Source of the DNA: Breoghania sp. L-A4
GTDB lineage: Bacteria; Pseudomonadota; Alphaproteobacteria; Rhizobiales; Stappiaceae
NCBI RefSeq assembly: GCF_003432385.1
Contig: NZ_CP031841.1
Span: 868,001-932,000 of the forward strand
Length of the DNA: 64,000 nt
Direction: 5' to 3'
Positions 42,550 to 50,926 of the stretch are shown piece after piece. The position numbers and the translations under genes were made by a program. Each line of letters begins with the position of its first letter. The first letter of the stretch is position 1. The notes beneath the pieces were generated by a model. That model was not told the origin of the DNA and made no database searches. It saw only the letters and a list, made by a program, of their open reading frames with translations.

Positions 42550-44220
42550 ATGGCAGAGAATTTCAAGCCGCGGACGGCGGAGGAACTGCGCGAGGCGGTG
42601 GCCTGGGCGGTGGCGGAGGAGCAGCCGCTGGAGATTCGCGGGCATGGATCCAAGGCCGCGCTCGGCAGGCCGACGCAGGCGGGCCACATGGTGGATCTCG
42701 GCGATCTGTCCGGTGTGACGCTGTATGAGCCGGATGAACTGGTGCTGACGGCCAGGGCCGGCACGCCGCTCGCCGAGATCGAGACGCTGCTCGCCGAACA
42801 CAATCAGGAACTGGCGTTTGAGCCGATGGACTACGGTTTGCTGCTGGGCGAGCGTGCCGGGCGCGGTACGCTGGGCGGGCTCTATGCCACCAATCTCGCA
42901 GGGCCCCGGCGCATCAAGGCGGGCGCCGCGCGCGATCACGTCCTGGGCGTACAGGCTGTCTCCGGCCGTGGCGAGGTCTTCAAGTCCGGCGGCCGCGTGG
43001 TCAAGAACGTCACGGGCTATGATCTGTCCAAGGCCATCGCGGGTTCCTGGGGCACGCTGGCGGTGGCCAGCGAGGTCACCTTCAAGGTGCTGCCGAAGGC
43101 GGAAACCCAGGCAACGATTGCGCTCACGGGTCTCGATGATGCGCGCGCCGTCGACGCGCTGGCAGCCGGGATGGGCTCCTCTGCGGAAGTCTCGGCGGCC
43201 GCGCATGTACCCGCCGATACCGCTGGACGGTTTGGCGTGGACATGCCGGGCGGCGGACATGCCGTGACGCTGCTGCGGCTGGAAGGCATCAGGCCGTCGG
43301 TCGACTATCGCGCCGAAGCGTTGAGCGCGCTGCTGGCGCCCTTCGGATCTGTCGAGCGTGTCGACGCCGCACCGTCGGCGGTGATCTGGCGCGCGATCCG
43401 CGACGTGACCGCTTTCGCGGGATCGTCCGATCCGGTGTGGAAGCTGTCGGTGACCCCGAGCGAGGCGCCGGCGGTGCTCGGGCGCATCCGCTCTAGCGTC
43501 GATTGCCATGCCTACTACGACTGGGCCGGCGGCTTGATCTGGCTGATGGTGCCCGACGGCGGCGAGGCGCATGCCGACGTGGTGCGCGGGGCCGTGGGGG
43601 CTCATGGACACGCGACGCTGATTCGCGCGCCGGCCGCGGTCAGGGCAGCGGTTGCCGTGTTCCAGCCGCAGGAGGCCGCGCTTGCGCTGCTCGGCAAGCG
43701 GCTGAAACAGCAATTCGATCCACAAGGCATCCTCAATCCGGGCCGCATGGTTGCGGGGTGTGAGGATTGTGGAACTGACTCGGGGGTCATGAGCCAGCGC
43801 GCGGAGGCGCATTTGGAGCCGCGGGTTTCGTTTTACAGCAGGGAGAGTTTCGAAATGAGCATGCAATCGGAAGGCGGCGCCAACAGCTATCTGGAGCCGG
43901 GCGGCAACAACGTCACCCTGGTCTACATCCTCTATCTCGCCGCATTCGTGGTCGGATTGACCGCGCTCATCGGCCTCGTCTTCGCCTATCTGAACCGCGG
44001 CAAGGGCCCCGCCTGGACGCAGAGCCACTACACCTACCAGATCCGCACCTTCTGGATCGGCCTGCTCTACAGTCTGATCTGCGTGGCGCTGGCGGTGATC
44101 GGCATCGGCTTCATCCTGATGATCGCTGTCGCGGTGTGGATGATCATCCGCTGCATCAAGGGCCTGCAGGCGGCCAGCCGGCGCGAGGCGATCGCCGATC
44201 CCCAGACGTGGCTGATATGA
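42550..44220 (+). CDS. glcE: Glycolate oxidase subunit GlcE, fused in frame to a downstream DUF4870 gene
   Basis: The first 405 residues are GlcE, the second FAD-binding subunit: RTAEELREAVAWAVAEEQPL, GTLGGLYATNLAGPRRIKAG and the typical end FDPQGILNPGRMVAG. The frame then runs 30 non-conserved residues and continues into a complete membrane protein starting at 43855. GlcE proteins normally stop shortly after GRM. A single missing base at 43756-43761 (GGGG-TGTGA) would give a TGA at 43761 and separate the two genes. Both readings are open: a true fusion or an artefact of the same kind seen elsewhere in this window. Confidence 0.85.
   Translation: MAENFKPRTAEELREAVAWAVAEEQPLEIRGHGSKAALGRPTQAGHMVDLGDLSGVTLYEPDELVLTARAGTPLAEIETLLAEHNQELAFEPMDYGLLLGERAGRGTLGGLYATNLAGPRRIKAGAARDHVLGVQAVSGRGEVFKSGGRVVKNVTGYDLSKAIAGSWGTLAVASEVTFKVLPKAETQATIALTGLDDARAVDALAAGMGSSAEVSAAAHVPADTAGRFGVDMPGGGHAVTLLRLEGIRPSVDYRAEALSALLAPFGSVERVDAAPSAVIWRAIRDVTAFAGSSDPVWKLSVTPSEAPAVLGRIRSSVDCHAYYDWAGGLIWLMVPDGGEAHADVVRGAVGAHGHATLIRAPAAVRAAVAVFQPQEAALALLGKRLKQQFDPQGILNPGRMVAGCEDCGTDSGVMSQRAEAHLEPRVSFYSRESFEMSMQSEGGANSYLEPGGNNVTLVYILYLAAFVVGLTALIGLVFAYLNRGKGPAWTQSHYTYQIRTFWIGLLYSLICVALAVIGIGFILMIAVAVWMIIRCIKGLQAASRREAIADPQTWLI
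43855..44220 (+). CDS. DUF4870-like small membrane protein within the glc operon
   Basis: This 121-residue protein begins MSMQSEGGANSYLEPGGNNV and has three hydrophobic segments (about 22-44, 62-84 and 86-108). The tail is short and basic. The pattern SHYTYQIRTFWIGLLYSLIC matches the DUF4870 family. GGGAGAG lies seven bases before its ATG, which shows that it has its own translation start, so the in-frame link to glcE is probably not natural. It sits between glcE and glcF, as do similar genes in some relatives, but no biochemical role is known. Confidence 0.72.
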   Translation: MSMQSEGGANSYLEPGGNNVTLVYILYLAAFVVGLTALIGLVFAYLNRGKGPAWTQSHYTYQIRTFWIGLLYSLICVALAVIGIGFILMIAVAVWMIIRCIKGLQAASRREAIADPQTWLI

Positions 44221-44294
44221 CCTGGCTCATCTGAGCCTGACACCCTCGACCGCCCGACAGGGCTGACAGCTTCAGGAAGGCCGGACACCCGTCC

Positions 44295-45620
44295 ATGCAG
44301 ACACATTTTACCCTCGCCCAGCTCGCCGATCCGGCAGTCGCGGAATCCGAGAAGATCCTGCGCAAATGCGTCCACTGCGGCTTCTGCACGGCGACCTGTC
44401 CGACCTTCCAGATGCTCGGCGACGAGCTCGACTCACCCAGAGGCCGCATCTACCTGATCAAGGAGATGCTGGAAAACGACCGCGCGGCCGACGCGCGCAC
44501 TGTGCGCCACATCGACCGGTGTCTGTCGTGCCTGTCGTGCATGACCACCTGTCCCTCGGGCGTCAACTACATGCATCTGGTCGATCACGCCCGCACGCAC
44601 ATCGAGGCGACCTACACGCGTCCGGTTGCCGACCGGCTGATCCGGTCGGTGCTGGCCTATGTGCTGCCGCATCCCGGCCGGTTCCGGCTGGCGCTGACGG
44701 GCGCGTTCCTCGCCAAGCCGCTGGCGCCGCTGCTGCGCCTGCTCGGCGGACCTTTCAGGCGGATGGCCGCCATGCTGGAGCTGGCGCCGACAAGATCCGC
44801 GCCGCCCGCGCAATACCCCGGCCCCGCGACATTCGCCGCCGCATCGCACAGGCGCGCCCGCGTGGCGGTGCTCTCGGGCTGCGCCCAGCCGGTGCTGGCG
44901 CCCACCATCAACGACGCCACGATCCGGCTGCTCAACCGCGCCAATGTCGAGGTGGTGCTGCCGAAAGGCGAGGGCTGCTGCGGCGCGCTGGTCCACCACA
45001 TGGGTCGCGAGCATGACGCGCTGGATGCCGCGCGCAAAAACATCGACGCCTGGATGGCCGAGATCGAGGGCGCCCCGGAAGACGGAAAAGGTCTCGACGC
45101 CATTCTGATCACCGCGTCTGGCTGCGGCACCACGGTGAAGGACTATGGCTTCATGCTGCGCGACGACCCGGCCTATGCGGACAAGGCGGCGCGCGTCTCG
45201 GCGCTGACCAAGGACATCACGGAGTTTCTCTCAACCCTCGATCTCGGGGCGCCGGTGCGCCCGCATCCGCTCACCGTTGCCTATCATTCCGCCTGCTCGA
45301 TGCAGCACGGCCAGAAGATCACCCGCGAGCCAAAGGCGCTGCTCACCGCCGCAGGCTTCACCGTCAAGGATGTGCCCGAGGGGCACCTGTGCTGCGGTTC
45401 CGCCGGCACCTACAACATCCTGCAGCCCGATCTCGCCCGCAGGCTTCGCGACCGCAAGGTCGCCAACATCGAGAAGACCACACCGGATTGCATCGCCACC
45501 GGCAACATCGGCTGCATGACCCAGATCGCCGGCGGCACCGACATTCCCATCGTGCACACGGCGGAGCTGCTGGACTGGGTCTACGGCGGGCCGAAGCCGG
45601 GAGCGCTGGCGGGGCGGTAG
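44295..45620 (+). CDS. glcF: Glycolate oxidase iron-sulfur subunit GlcF
   Basis: GlcF (441 residues) carries electrons from the GlcD/GlcE flavins. Two 4Fe-4S ferredoxin motifs lie at the N-terminus: CVHCGFCTATCP (Cys 25, 28, 31, 35) and CLSCLSCMTTCP (Cys 76, 79, 82, 86). The C-terminal half has two CCG domains, GEGCCGALVHHMG and GHLCCGSAGTYNI. All expected cysteines are present. The start at 44295 follows the dctP-like spacing of GGAAGG before the ATG. This is the last gene of the glc operon; the AT-rich island begins about 120 bases later. Confidence 0.95.
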   Translation: MQTHFTLAQLADPAVAESEKILRKCVHCGFCTATCPTFQMLGDELDSPRGRIYLIKEMLENDRAADARTVRHIDRCLSCLSCMTTCPSGVNYMHLVDHARTHIEATYTRPVADRLIRSVLAYVLPHPGRFRLALTGAFLAKPLAPLLRLLGGPFRRMAAMLELAPTRSAPPAQYPGPATFAAASHRRARVAVLSGCAQPVLAPTINDATIRLLNRANVEVVLPKGEGCCGALVHHMGREHDALDAARKNIDAWMAEIEGAPEDGKGLDAILITASGCGTTVKDYGFMLRDDPAYADKAARVSALTKDITEFLSTLDLGAPVRPHPLTVAYHSACSMQHGQKITREPKALLTAAGFTVKDVPEGHLCCGSAGTYNILQPDLARRLRDRKVANIEKTTPDCIATGNIGCMTQIAGGTDIPIVHTAELLDWVYGGPKPGALAGR

Positions 45621-45961
45621 GGGAGGAAAGCGTGTCGTGTCGCCGGAGACCGGACGTCGCTGCTGCGCGAGCTTGCTGGCAGAATCACGCGGCTCCGATT
45701 TCCTTGCTGTCGATGATCGTCCCATGGCGAATTCCTCCTTCCCATAAATAGCACGGAAAGAAGGTTAAGTGGACAGATCAACCGAAATTCCGCTGCGGGG
45801 CAATCCAGCTGCTGTTGGACTTGCGCCACTCTGTGTAGGGCAAAGCTTGCCTAATGGAGCATTATCGAAGATAAAAAGGACATATCCACTCGGGGATCTG
45901 GCGTTGGCAAAAAGGACGAAGCGCCGTCCGTTTGAGATGCCAACCTATTCGGGAGATATTT
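45621..45961. other. Transition from glc operon to AT-rich island
   Basis: Base composition changes from GC-rich to AT-rich near 45740. No gene is certain. A minus-strand frame reading GTIIDSKEIGAA-stop around 45690-45735 looks like the tail of a lost gene, but this is weak. A GTG frame at 45769 lacks support. Confidence 0.4.
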
Positions 45962-47362
45962 ATGACGAAAACTGGGAGCGAACCTCTTGAACAGGTGGCC
46001 TCACTTAAAGTAACGGGACTTTTCGGGAGATTCAACCACCTGATCGAGTTCAATCCATTAAGCGATCTTACAATTATTACCGCTCCGAACGGCTACGGTA
46101 AAACAATGTTGATCCGAATTCTTGATGCTTTCTTCAATCGACGCCTACATTTTTTTTGGAAACTTGATTTTCAAGAAATTGTAATTTGCTTCGCAAGCGG
46201 CAAAAGAATTTCGATTTCCAGAGAATCAAGAAAAGTCATCAAAGATGATGTTGAAGAACCGGTTGAAGATGCAGAGGAAAAATTAGTTGTTACAATCCGT
46301 AGTTCTGGTTTTGGTCATGACGAAGAATTCTATGATGTTAAGCCAAGCGCATCTCCGCGTGCCATTTCATACATCGATCGACACCTTCCGGTTGACAGAG
46401 TCGGGGCAGGCCGTTGGCTTGATGTTACTCTTGGAGAGGTTCTCAGTACGAACGAGGTTCTCGAAAAATACGGGCACTTGCTGCCAGAAGGGTATGCGGC
46501 CCACACGAAGACACCGACATGGCTTACGGAGGCTATTGGGGCTGCTGACACGCATTTGATCGAGACGCAGCGCCTTCTCTCTTTGGAGTCCGAAGAAGAT
46601 CCGAGATTTCGAAACAGAGGCCGATACTCTAAGTACTCTTCTGTAGTTGACGAAGATGCAGAAGATTTGTCCGAGCGCATCGGCAACATACTTACAGAAT
46701 ATGCAAATGAATCCCAAAAACTTGATGAGTCTTTCCCAAAACGTATCATCGACGTTTTTTCAGATAGGCCTACTCAAGACACTTTGCAGATCGTAGATGG
46801 TGAAGATCAAATTCGCGCGCGCCTAAGCGAATTAAGTAAAAAACGCGATAGACTTGTAGAGGTTGGTTTGATTGGTGAGACTATAAGTGAACCTATTCAA
46901 CCTAGCGATATTTTCCAACAAGAAGTTCTCAGGAAGTTTCTTTCGATATATATTGTAAATACTGAAAATAAGTTAAGAATTTTTGATGATATATATGAAA
47001 AAATCCGACTTTTTAAACAAATAATTGATGAGCATTTTTCATTCAAGCGAATTGACTTTAGTAAGCAGAGCGGAATCGAGATTCGAGACCAAGATACAGA
47101 CACAAAAATCCCACTTTCAGAACTTTCATCGGGGGAGCAGCATGAACTGGTTCTTATCTATGAACTGCTGTTCAAAGTGAAAGATGGTTCATTGATTTTG
47201 ATCGACGAGCCGGAGCTTTCACTGCATGTTGGATGGCAAAAACGATTTATTTCGGATATCCAAAAAATACAAAGACTAAAACATATGACTTTTGTTATAG
47301 CTACACATTCTCCACAAATCATTAATGATAAGTGGGATCTCGTCCAGGACTTAGCCTCGTAG
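45962..47362 (+). CDS. AAA/ABC-type ATPase of a PARIS-like defence system (AriA-like)
   Basis: This 466-residue ATPase has an ABC/SMC-like nucleotide site: Walker A APNGYGKTM (41-49), ABC signature LSSGEQ (388-393), Walker B LILIDEPE with Asp415 and Glu416, and a switch histidine in IATHSPQI (His449). The middle is long, helical and partly charged, as in AAA_15/AAA_21-type proteins. Its partner is a DUF4435/TOPRIM protein encoded nine bases after the stop. This pairing is the hallmark of PARIS (AriA-AriB), where AriA forms the ATP-powered scaffold and releases AriB after sensing a phage trigger. CGGGAGATATTT precedes the ATG at 45962. Codon use is AT-rich and unlike its neighbours. Confidence 0.82.
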   Translation: MTKTGSEPLEQVASLKVTGLFGRFNHLIEFNPLSDLTIITAPNGYGKTMLIRILDAFFNRRLHFFWKLDFQEIVICFASGKRISISRESRKVIKDDVEEPVEDAEEKLVVTIRSSGFGHDEEFYDVKPSASPRAISYIDRHLPVDRVGAGRWLDVTLGEVLSTNEVLEKYGHLLPEGYAAHTKTPTWLTEAIGAADTHLIETQRLLSLESEEDPRFRNRGRYSKYSSVVDEDAEDLSERIGNILTEYANESQKLDESFPKRIIDVFSDRPTQDTLQIVDGEDQIRARLSELSKKRDRLVEVGLIGETISEPIQPSDIFQQEVLRKFLSIYIVNTENKLRIFDDIYEKIRLFKQIIDEHFSFKRIDFSKQSGIEIRDQDTDTKIPLSELSSGEQHELVLIYELLFKVKDGSLILIDEPELSLHVGWQKRFISDIQKIQRLKHMTFVIATHSPQIINDKWDLVQDLAS

Positions 47363-47371
47363 GATCTAGCA

Positions 47372-48244
47372 ATGAGTAGTGTAAAAGACGAGATCACCGG
47401 TCAAACACTGGCTAACCAAATCATGTTAGAGAAAGCGTCCCACAGTGGTAGCTTTTTATTGGTTGAGGGAAGCTCAGACGCTAGTATGTTTGCAAATTTT
47501 TCAGATAAAAAACAATGTTCAATTGTTGTTTGTATCGGATGGAAAAATCTATTTGAGTCTATTAGCATTCTTTCTGAACTACAACAAACCCAAATTCTTG
47601 GTTATTGTGATCGAGATTATTCAGATATCGTTGGTTACTCAGAATATAATGGGTCCATTGTTTTTACTGATGAGAATGACATAGAAACACAAATAATATG
47701 CTCTGAAGCTCTCGGGAAAGTTCTGGAGGAGTTTGGGCACACTGATCGCATCGCCGCAGAAATAGACCGAGAAAATACGTCGCCATCAGAATTGGTTCTT
47801 CAGTGGTCGCAAGCCACGGGCGCACTGCGGTTATTATCTGCGCAAAACAGATGGAAACTCAAGTTCAAGGATATGAAGTATAAATTCGTTGATACGAACA
47901 GTCCGGAATTTTGCATCGTCCAAACGGTTCGATATGTCGTTGGCCGATCCGTCCGAGATGAGTTGCCCGACCTGGCCGCCATAGAAACCGCTGTGCGGAG
48001 TTGCATTAGAAACAATGGCAGTCGTAATCTAGCGAACGGACATGACTGTGTAGTGGTGCTCGGCAGGGCGTTCCGTCGTCGGTTTGGCAGCACCAATAGA
48101 TTCAATACAGATGTTGGTCGTGAAGACTTAGCCAAAATATTGCGGATAGCCTATGAATTCGCATTTTTTCAGAAAACGCGTGGATACAGAGAAATCAAAA
48201 GGTGGGAGAGCGTGACTGGTTATTCTATCTTAAGAACCACCTAG
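47372..48244 (+). CDS. DUF4435/TOPRIM nuclease of a PARIS-like defence system (AriB-like)
   Basis: This 290-residue protein has the DUF4435 pattern. LLVEGSSDASMF places the TOPRIM glutamate at residue 32. GYCDRDYSD gives the acidic pair Asp80 and Asp82, and FTDENDIET (98-106) matches the family block with the acidic-Asp-Ile-Glu core. These residues would bind metal in a nuclease site. The C-terminal 120 residues are helical and basic. In PARIS, AriB is a toxic nuclease (reported to cut tRNA-Lys) held inactive by AriA. The spacing of nine bases implies co-translation. Its 3' end is less AT-rich than its 5' half. OLD-family nucleases are an alternative, but those usually fuse ATPase and TOPRIM in one chain. 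Confidence 0.82.
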   Translation: MSSVKDEITGQTLANQIMLEKASHSGSFLLVEGSSDASMFANFSDKKQCSIVVCIGWKNLFESISILSELQQTQILGYCDRDYSDIVGYSEYNGSIVFTDENDIETQIICSEALGKVLEEFGHTDRIAAEIDRENTSPSELVLQWSQATGALRLLSAQNRWKLKFKDMKYKFVDTNSPEFCIVQTVRYVVGRSVRDELPDLAAIETAVRSCIRNNGSRNLANGHDCVVVLGRAFRRRFGSTNRFNTDVGREDLAKILRIAYEFAFFQKTRGYREIKRWESVTGYSILRTT

Positions 48245-48620
48245 ATCGAGTCACTGGCAGGTAAATCCTCTCAGCTAACTAAATTAAGAATCTTTTTGGC
48301 CCTACCTTCTGGAATGTAGGCTTGCCCTGTTCAGTCGCTAACACAGCTGGCGTACAGCGAAGTTCCCCTTCCCGCCCTTTCCCGCCATCAGATGCAAGGT
48401 GACGGAAAACTGCTTCGGTCCGGAAGCCCCCTTGCACCCGGACCATGCGCTCCCCTACACTCTCCTCCACTCAACGGGGTGCCGGCGGATCTGCCGGCTG
48501 AGAGGCTTGCCAACCCGTCGAACCTGATCCGGATCATGCCGGCGGAGGGATTGAGGCCTTGGTGTTTGTCGCAAAAGCCATGCATGCCGTTTCTCGCCGG
48601 CCAACGCGAGGAACCGCCTG
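48245..48620. other. Leader region of the thi operon
   Basis: The AT-rich island fades out by about 48330. The rest is leader sequence with the TPP riboswitch at 48472-48556 and a ribosome site GAGGAA before thiM. No gene is seen. Confidence 0.55.
48472..48556 (+). promoter_or_regulatory. TPP (THI-box) riboswitch
   Basis: The conserved elements appear in order: GGGGTGC, GGCTGAGA, AACCCGTCGAACCTGATC, GGATCATGCC, then GGCGGAGGGA. They form the pyrimidine- and pyrophosphate-sensing arms of the thiamine pyrophosphate aptamer, with paired GCCGGC stems. It lies 65 bases before thiM and should lower translation or transcription of thiME when TPP is abundant. Confidence 0.96.
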
Positions 48621-49439
48621 ATGCCGTCCCCCCAATTCTCAACGGATGCCGCCTTTGCCATGCATCAGGCCATGCGCGCCAAGGCGCCGCTGGTGCACAA
48701 CATCACCAACTATGTGGTCATGACGATCTCCGCCAACGTGCTGCTCGCCGCCGGCGCCTCGCCCGCCATGGTGCACGCGGTGGAGGAGGCCGAGGAGTTT
48801 CTCGGCATCTCGTCCGCGCTGGTCGCCAACATCGGAACGCTGTCGCCGCGCTGGGTCGAGGCCATGGAGGCCTGCGGGGCGGCTGCATCGAAAGCCGGGA
48901 AACCCTGGGTGCTCGATCCGGTCGGCTGCGGCGCGACGGCCTATCGCACGGAGGTTGCCACGCGGTTGGCGGCCCTGAAGCCGACGCTCATCCGCGGCAA
49001 CGCGTCGGAAATCATGGCGCTGGCGGGCGCCTCGGGCGCGGCGCCCAAGGGTGTCGACAGCACGGTCGGCTCGGATGCGGCGCTGGATGCCGCGCGGGCG
49101 CTCAGCCTCGCCACCGGCAGCATCGTCGCGGTGACCGGCGAGACCGATTACGCCACCGATGGCGCGCGCATCATCGCTGTGACCGGCGGCGATCCCATGA
49201 TGCCGCTGTCGACCGGTCTGGGCTGCTCGCTCAGCGCGCTGTGCGGCGCCTTTCTCGCTGCTGGTGAAGATCCGCTGGCGGCGACGGTCGCGGCGCTTGC
49301 GGTTTATGGCGCGGCCGGAGCTGCCGCCGCCGCGGCGAGCGACGGCCCCGGCGATCTGCCGGCCAAACTCTGCAACGCGCTTCATGCGTCAACCGCCGGG
49401 ATGCTGGCGGCCCATGTTTTGATCACGGAAGGCTCCTGA
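48621..49439 (+). CDS. thiM: Hydroxyethylthiazole kinase
   Basis: ThiM phosphorylates 4-methyl-5-hydroxyethylthiazole with ATP in thiamine salvage. The 272-residue ribokinase-fold protein shows VHNITNYVVMTISANVLLA near residues 25-43, VLDPVGCGAT, LIRGNASEIMALAGA and the active-site region GLGCSLSALCGAF near residue 200. The usual catalytic Cys in GTGC is present as GLGC, so the Thr of the common motif is Leu here. The stop overlaps the thiE start by one base (TGATG). It is under the TPP riboswitch. Confidence 0.95.
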   Translation: MPSPQFSTDAAFAMHQAMRAKAPLVHNITNYVVMTISANVLLAAGASPAMVHAVEEAEEFLGISSALVANIGTLSPRWVEAMEACGAAASKAGKPWVLDPVGCGATAYRTEVATRLAALKPTLIRGNASEIMALAGASGAAPKGVDSTVGSDAALDAARALSLATGSIVAVTGETDYATDGARIIAVTGGDPMMPLSTGLGCSLSALCGAFLAAGEDPLAATVAALAVYGAAGAAAAAASDGPGDLPAKLCNALHASTAGMLAAHVLITEGS

Positions 49440-50080
49440 TGGCCCATGCGTTCGACCTGTCCGTCTATCTGGTCACGGACACAAGGCTGTGCGGCGCGCG
49501 CGGCGTGGTGGAGACGGCCGTGGCCGCGGCGCGTGGCGGGGCGACGCTCGTCCAGTTGCGCGATCCCGATGCGTCCACCCGGCAACTCGTCGACAGCGCG
49601 CGCGCGCTGGTCGCCGCCCTTGCGCCCTTCAACGTGCCGCTGATCGTCAATGACCGCATTGATGTGGCGCTGGCGTCCGGTGCGCATGGGGTGCATGTGG
49701 GCCAGAGCGACATGAGGCCTGCCGACGTGCGCACGCTCATCGGTCGCGATGCGATCCTTGGTCTGTCGGTCGGATCGGATGGGGAGCTTGCGAACTCGGA
49801 TCTGGGTCCGGTCGACTATGTCGGCATCGGCCCGGTCTTTGGCACGCAGACGAAGACCAACGCGGGTCCCGCCATGGGCGTGGAGGGTTTCGCCACGTTC
49901 AGGCCGAAAATCGCGCTGCCTGCTGTGGCCATCGGCGGCATCAAGGCGGGACACACGGCGGAGATCATGCGGGCGGGGGCCGATGGGGTTGCGGTCGTCT
50001 CGGCGATTTGCGCGGCGGAGGATCCGCGAGCGGCGGCGGAAGATTTCGCCCGCGCCGTCGCATCGGCGAGGGTGTCTTGA
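49439..50080 (+). CDS. thiE: Thiamine-phosphate synthase
   Basis: ThiE condenses the thiazole and pyrimidine phosphates into thiamine monophosphate. This 213-residue TIM barrel has LVTDTRLCGARG at the start, GATLVQLRDPDAS, NVPLIVNDRIDVALASGAHG, VGQSDMRP, VGIGPVFGTQTKTNAG and AIGGIKAGHTAEIMRAGADG, all in standard order with phosphate-binding loops intact. Only thiM and thiE are present here; thiD or de novo genes must be elsewhere if the pathway is complete. Confidence 0.95.
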   Translation: MAHAFDLSVYLVTDTRLCGARGVVETAVAAARGGATLVQLRDPDASTRQLVDSARALVAALAPFNVPLIVNDRIDVALASGAHGVHVGQSDMRPADVRTLIGRDAILGLSVGSDGELANSDLGPVDYVGIGPVFGTQTKTNAGPAMGVEGFATFRPKIALPAVAIGGIKAGHTAEIMRAGADGVAVVSAICAAEDPRAAAEDFARAVASARVS

Positions 50081-50113
50081 TTGCGGGGTCGTGAAGCGCA
50101 GGCCGGGCGCGGC

Positions 50114-50926
50114 TCAGGCCGGATCGACGCTCAGGAGGGTTTGTCGCAGCTTCAGCGGACGGCAGAACACCGTGCGCTCGCCGATCCTCACAGGATAACG
50201 TGCGGCAGGCTCCGACTCCTGACTGCACAGCATGATCAGTGAGGATGGCGGGATCGCTTCCTCAAGCGTGTTCGGCACGCTGATCAGATAGTCGCCTTGT
50301 GTTGTTCCCGCGCGATTGAGAAGCACGGCGAACACGCAGGCGATGATGAGATTGGCAACCACGAAAGCGACCGAGGACGGCATGCCGAGAACCTTGCCGA
50401 TCCGAGTCGACCGTTCACGCCACCCCGCATTGCGCGGCCGCGCCTCGTTCGCCCCGGGCGCATCGGGCTCGGCAGAGTTCCGGACGGCCGCGGACCCGGC
50501 CGCCGCAGGCTGCGGCTGGCCGGCACCATGATCTTCCTCCGTCAGCTCGCCTTTCGTCTCTTCTTGCGGCGGCGCCTTCGCGAAAATCGGCGCGTACCCC
50601 ACGTCGGGCAGCGTGATGCGCACGTCGCAATCGACGCCGGGATCCGCGTAGTAGAGACGCAACAGGTTGCGCAGGCGTGAGGCGTTCACCCGGACGATGG
50701 GATTGGTGCGCGGGTTGAAGCCCTGTTGCTGGTTGAAAACGCTCGTCGCGATGGCGACTTCCTTGAGGCTCTCCGCATCGCCCTCGATCTGCTTGTCGAC
50801 GAGATAGCTCAGCAGCCGGCTGATTTTCGGGGACCTGGCGAAGTTGTCCGAAGCGAGAATTCCGTCCAGGGCATCCCTGATATCGACGGCTGCCGGAGTA
50901 TAGCCAGCGTCGGAAATTGGACTCAT
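50114..50926 (-). CDS. Membrane-anchored winged-helix protein
   Basis: This 270-residue protein joins a cytoplasmic DNA-binding-type domain to one transmembrane helix and a periplasmic tail. The N-terminal 100 residues follow a widespread winged-helix pattern: ILASDNFARSPKISRLLSYL, then LKEVAIATSVFNQQQGFNPR, TNPIVRVNASRLRNLLRLYY and ITLPDVGYAPIF. A low-complexity linker (110-170) leads to a helix around residues 180-202 (SVAFVVANLIIACVFAVLL), then about 65 extracytoplasmic residues with two cysteines. The architecture is like ToxR/CadC-type one-component regulators. The ATG at 50926 has CTGGAGC before it. The signal and targets are unknown. Confidence 0.78.
   Translation of the reverse strand: MSPISDAGYTPAAVDIRDALDGILASDNFARSPKISRLLSYLVDKQIEGDAESLKEVAIATSVFNQQQGFNPRTNPIVRVNASRLRNLLRLYYADPGVDCDVRITLPDVGYAPIFAKAPPQEETKGELTEEDHGAGQPQPAAAGSAAVRNSAEPDAPGANEARPRNAGWRERSTRIGKVLGMPSSVAFVVANLIIACVFAVLLNRAGTTQGDYLISVPNTLEEAIPPSSLIMLCSQESEPAARYPVRIGERTVFCRPLKLRQTLLSVDPA

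Larger units (their letters stand above)
45740..48330. mobile_element. AT-rich genomic island carrying a two-gene defence system
   Basis: The segment between the glc and thi operons is strikingly AT-rich. The 60 bases at 46921-46980 contain only 15 G or C, against about two thirds in flanking genes. It contains exactly two co-directional genes. No integrase, transposase, tRNA or flanking repeat was seen, so the means of entry is unknown and the limits are approximate. Confidence 0.6.

Noticed and set aside
40837-44028. Open frame of 1063 codons antisense to glcD and glcE
   Set aside because: GC-rich codon bias keeps the complementary frame open. It has no ribosome site, is rich in His/Arg/Gly, and both sense genes are clear family members.
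45690-45735. Remnant of a minus-strand gene ending GTIIDSKEIGAA
   Set aside because: Too short to identify; may be chance. Mentioned only in the gap entry.
45769-45990. 73-codon GTG frame ahead of the defence ATPase
   Set aside because: No ribosome site, it overlaps the real ATPase start by 29 bases, and no recognisable pattern.
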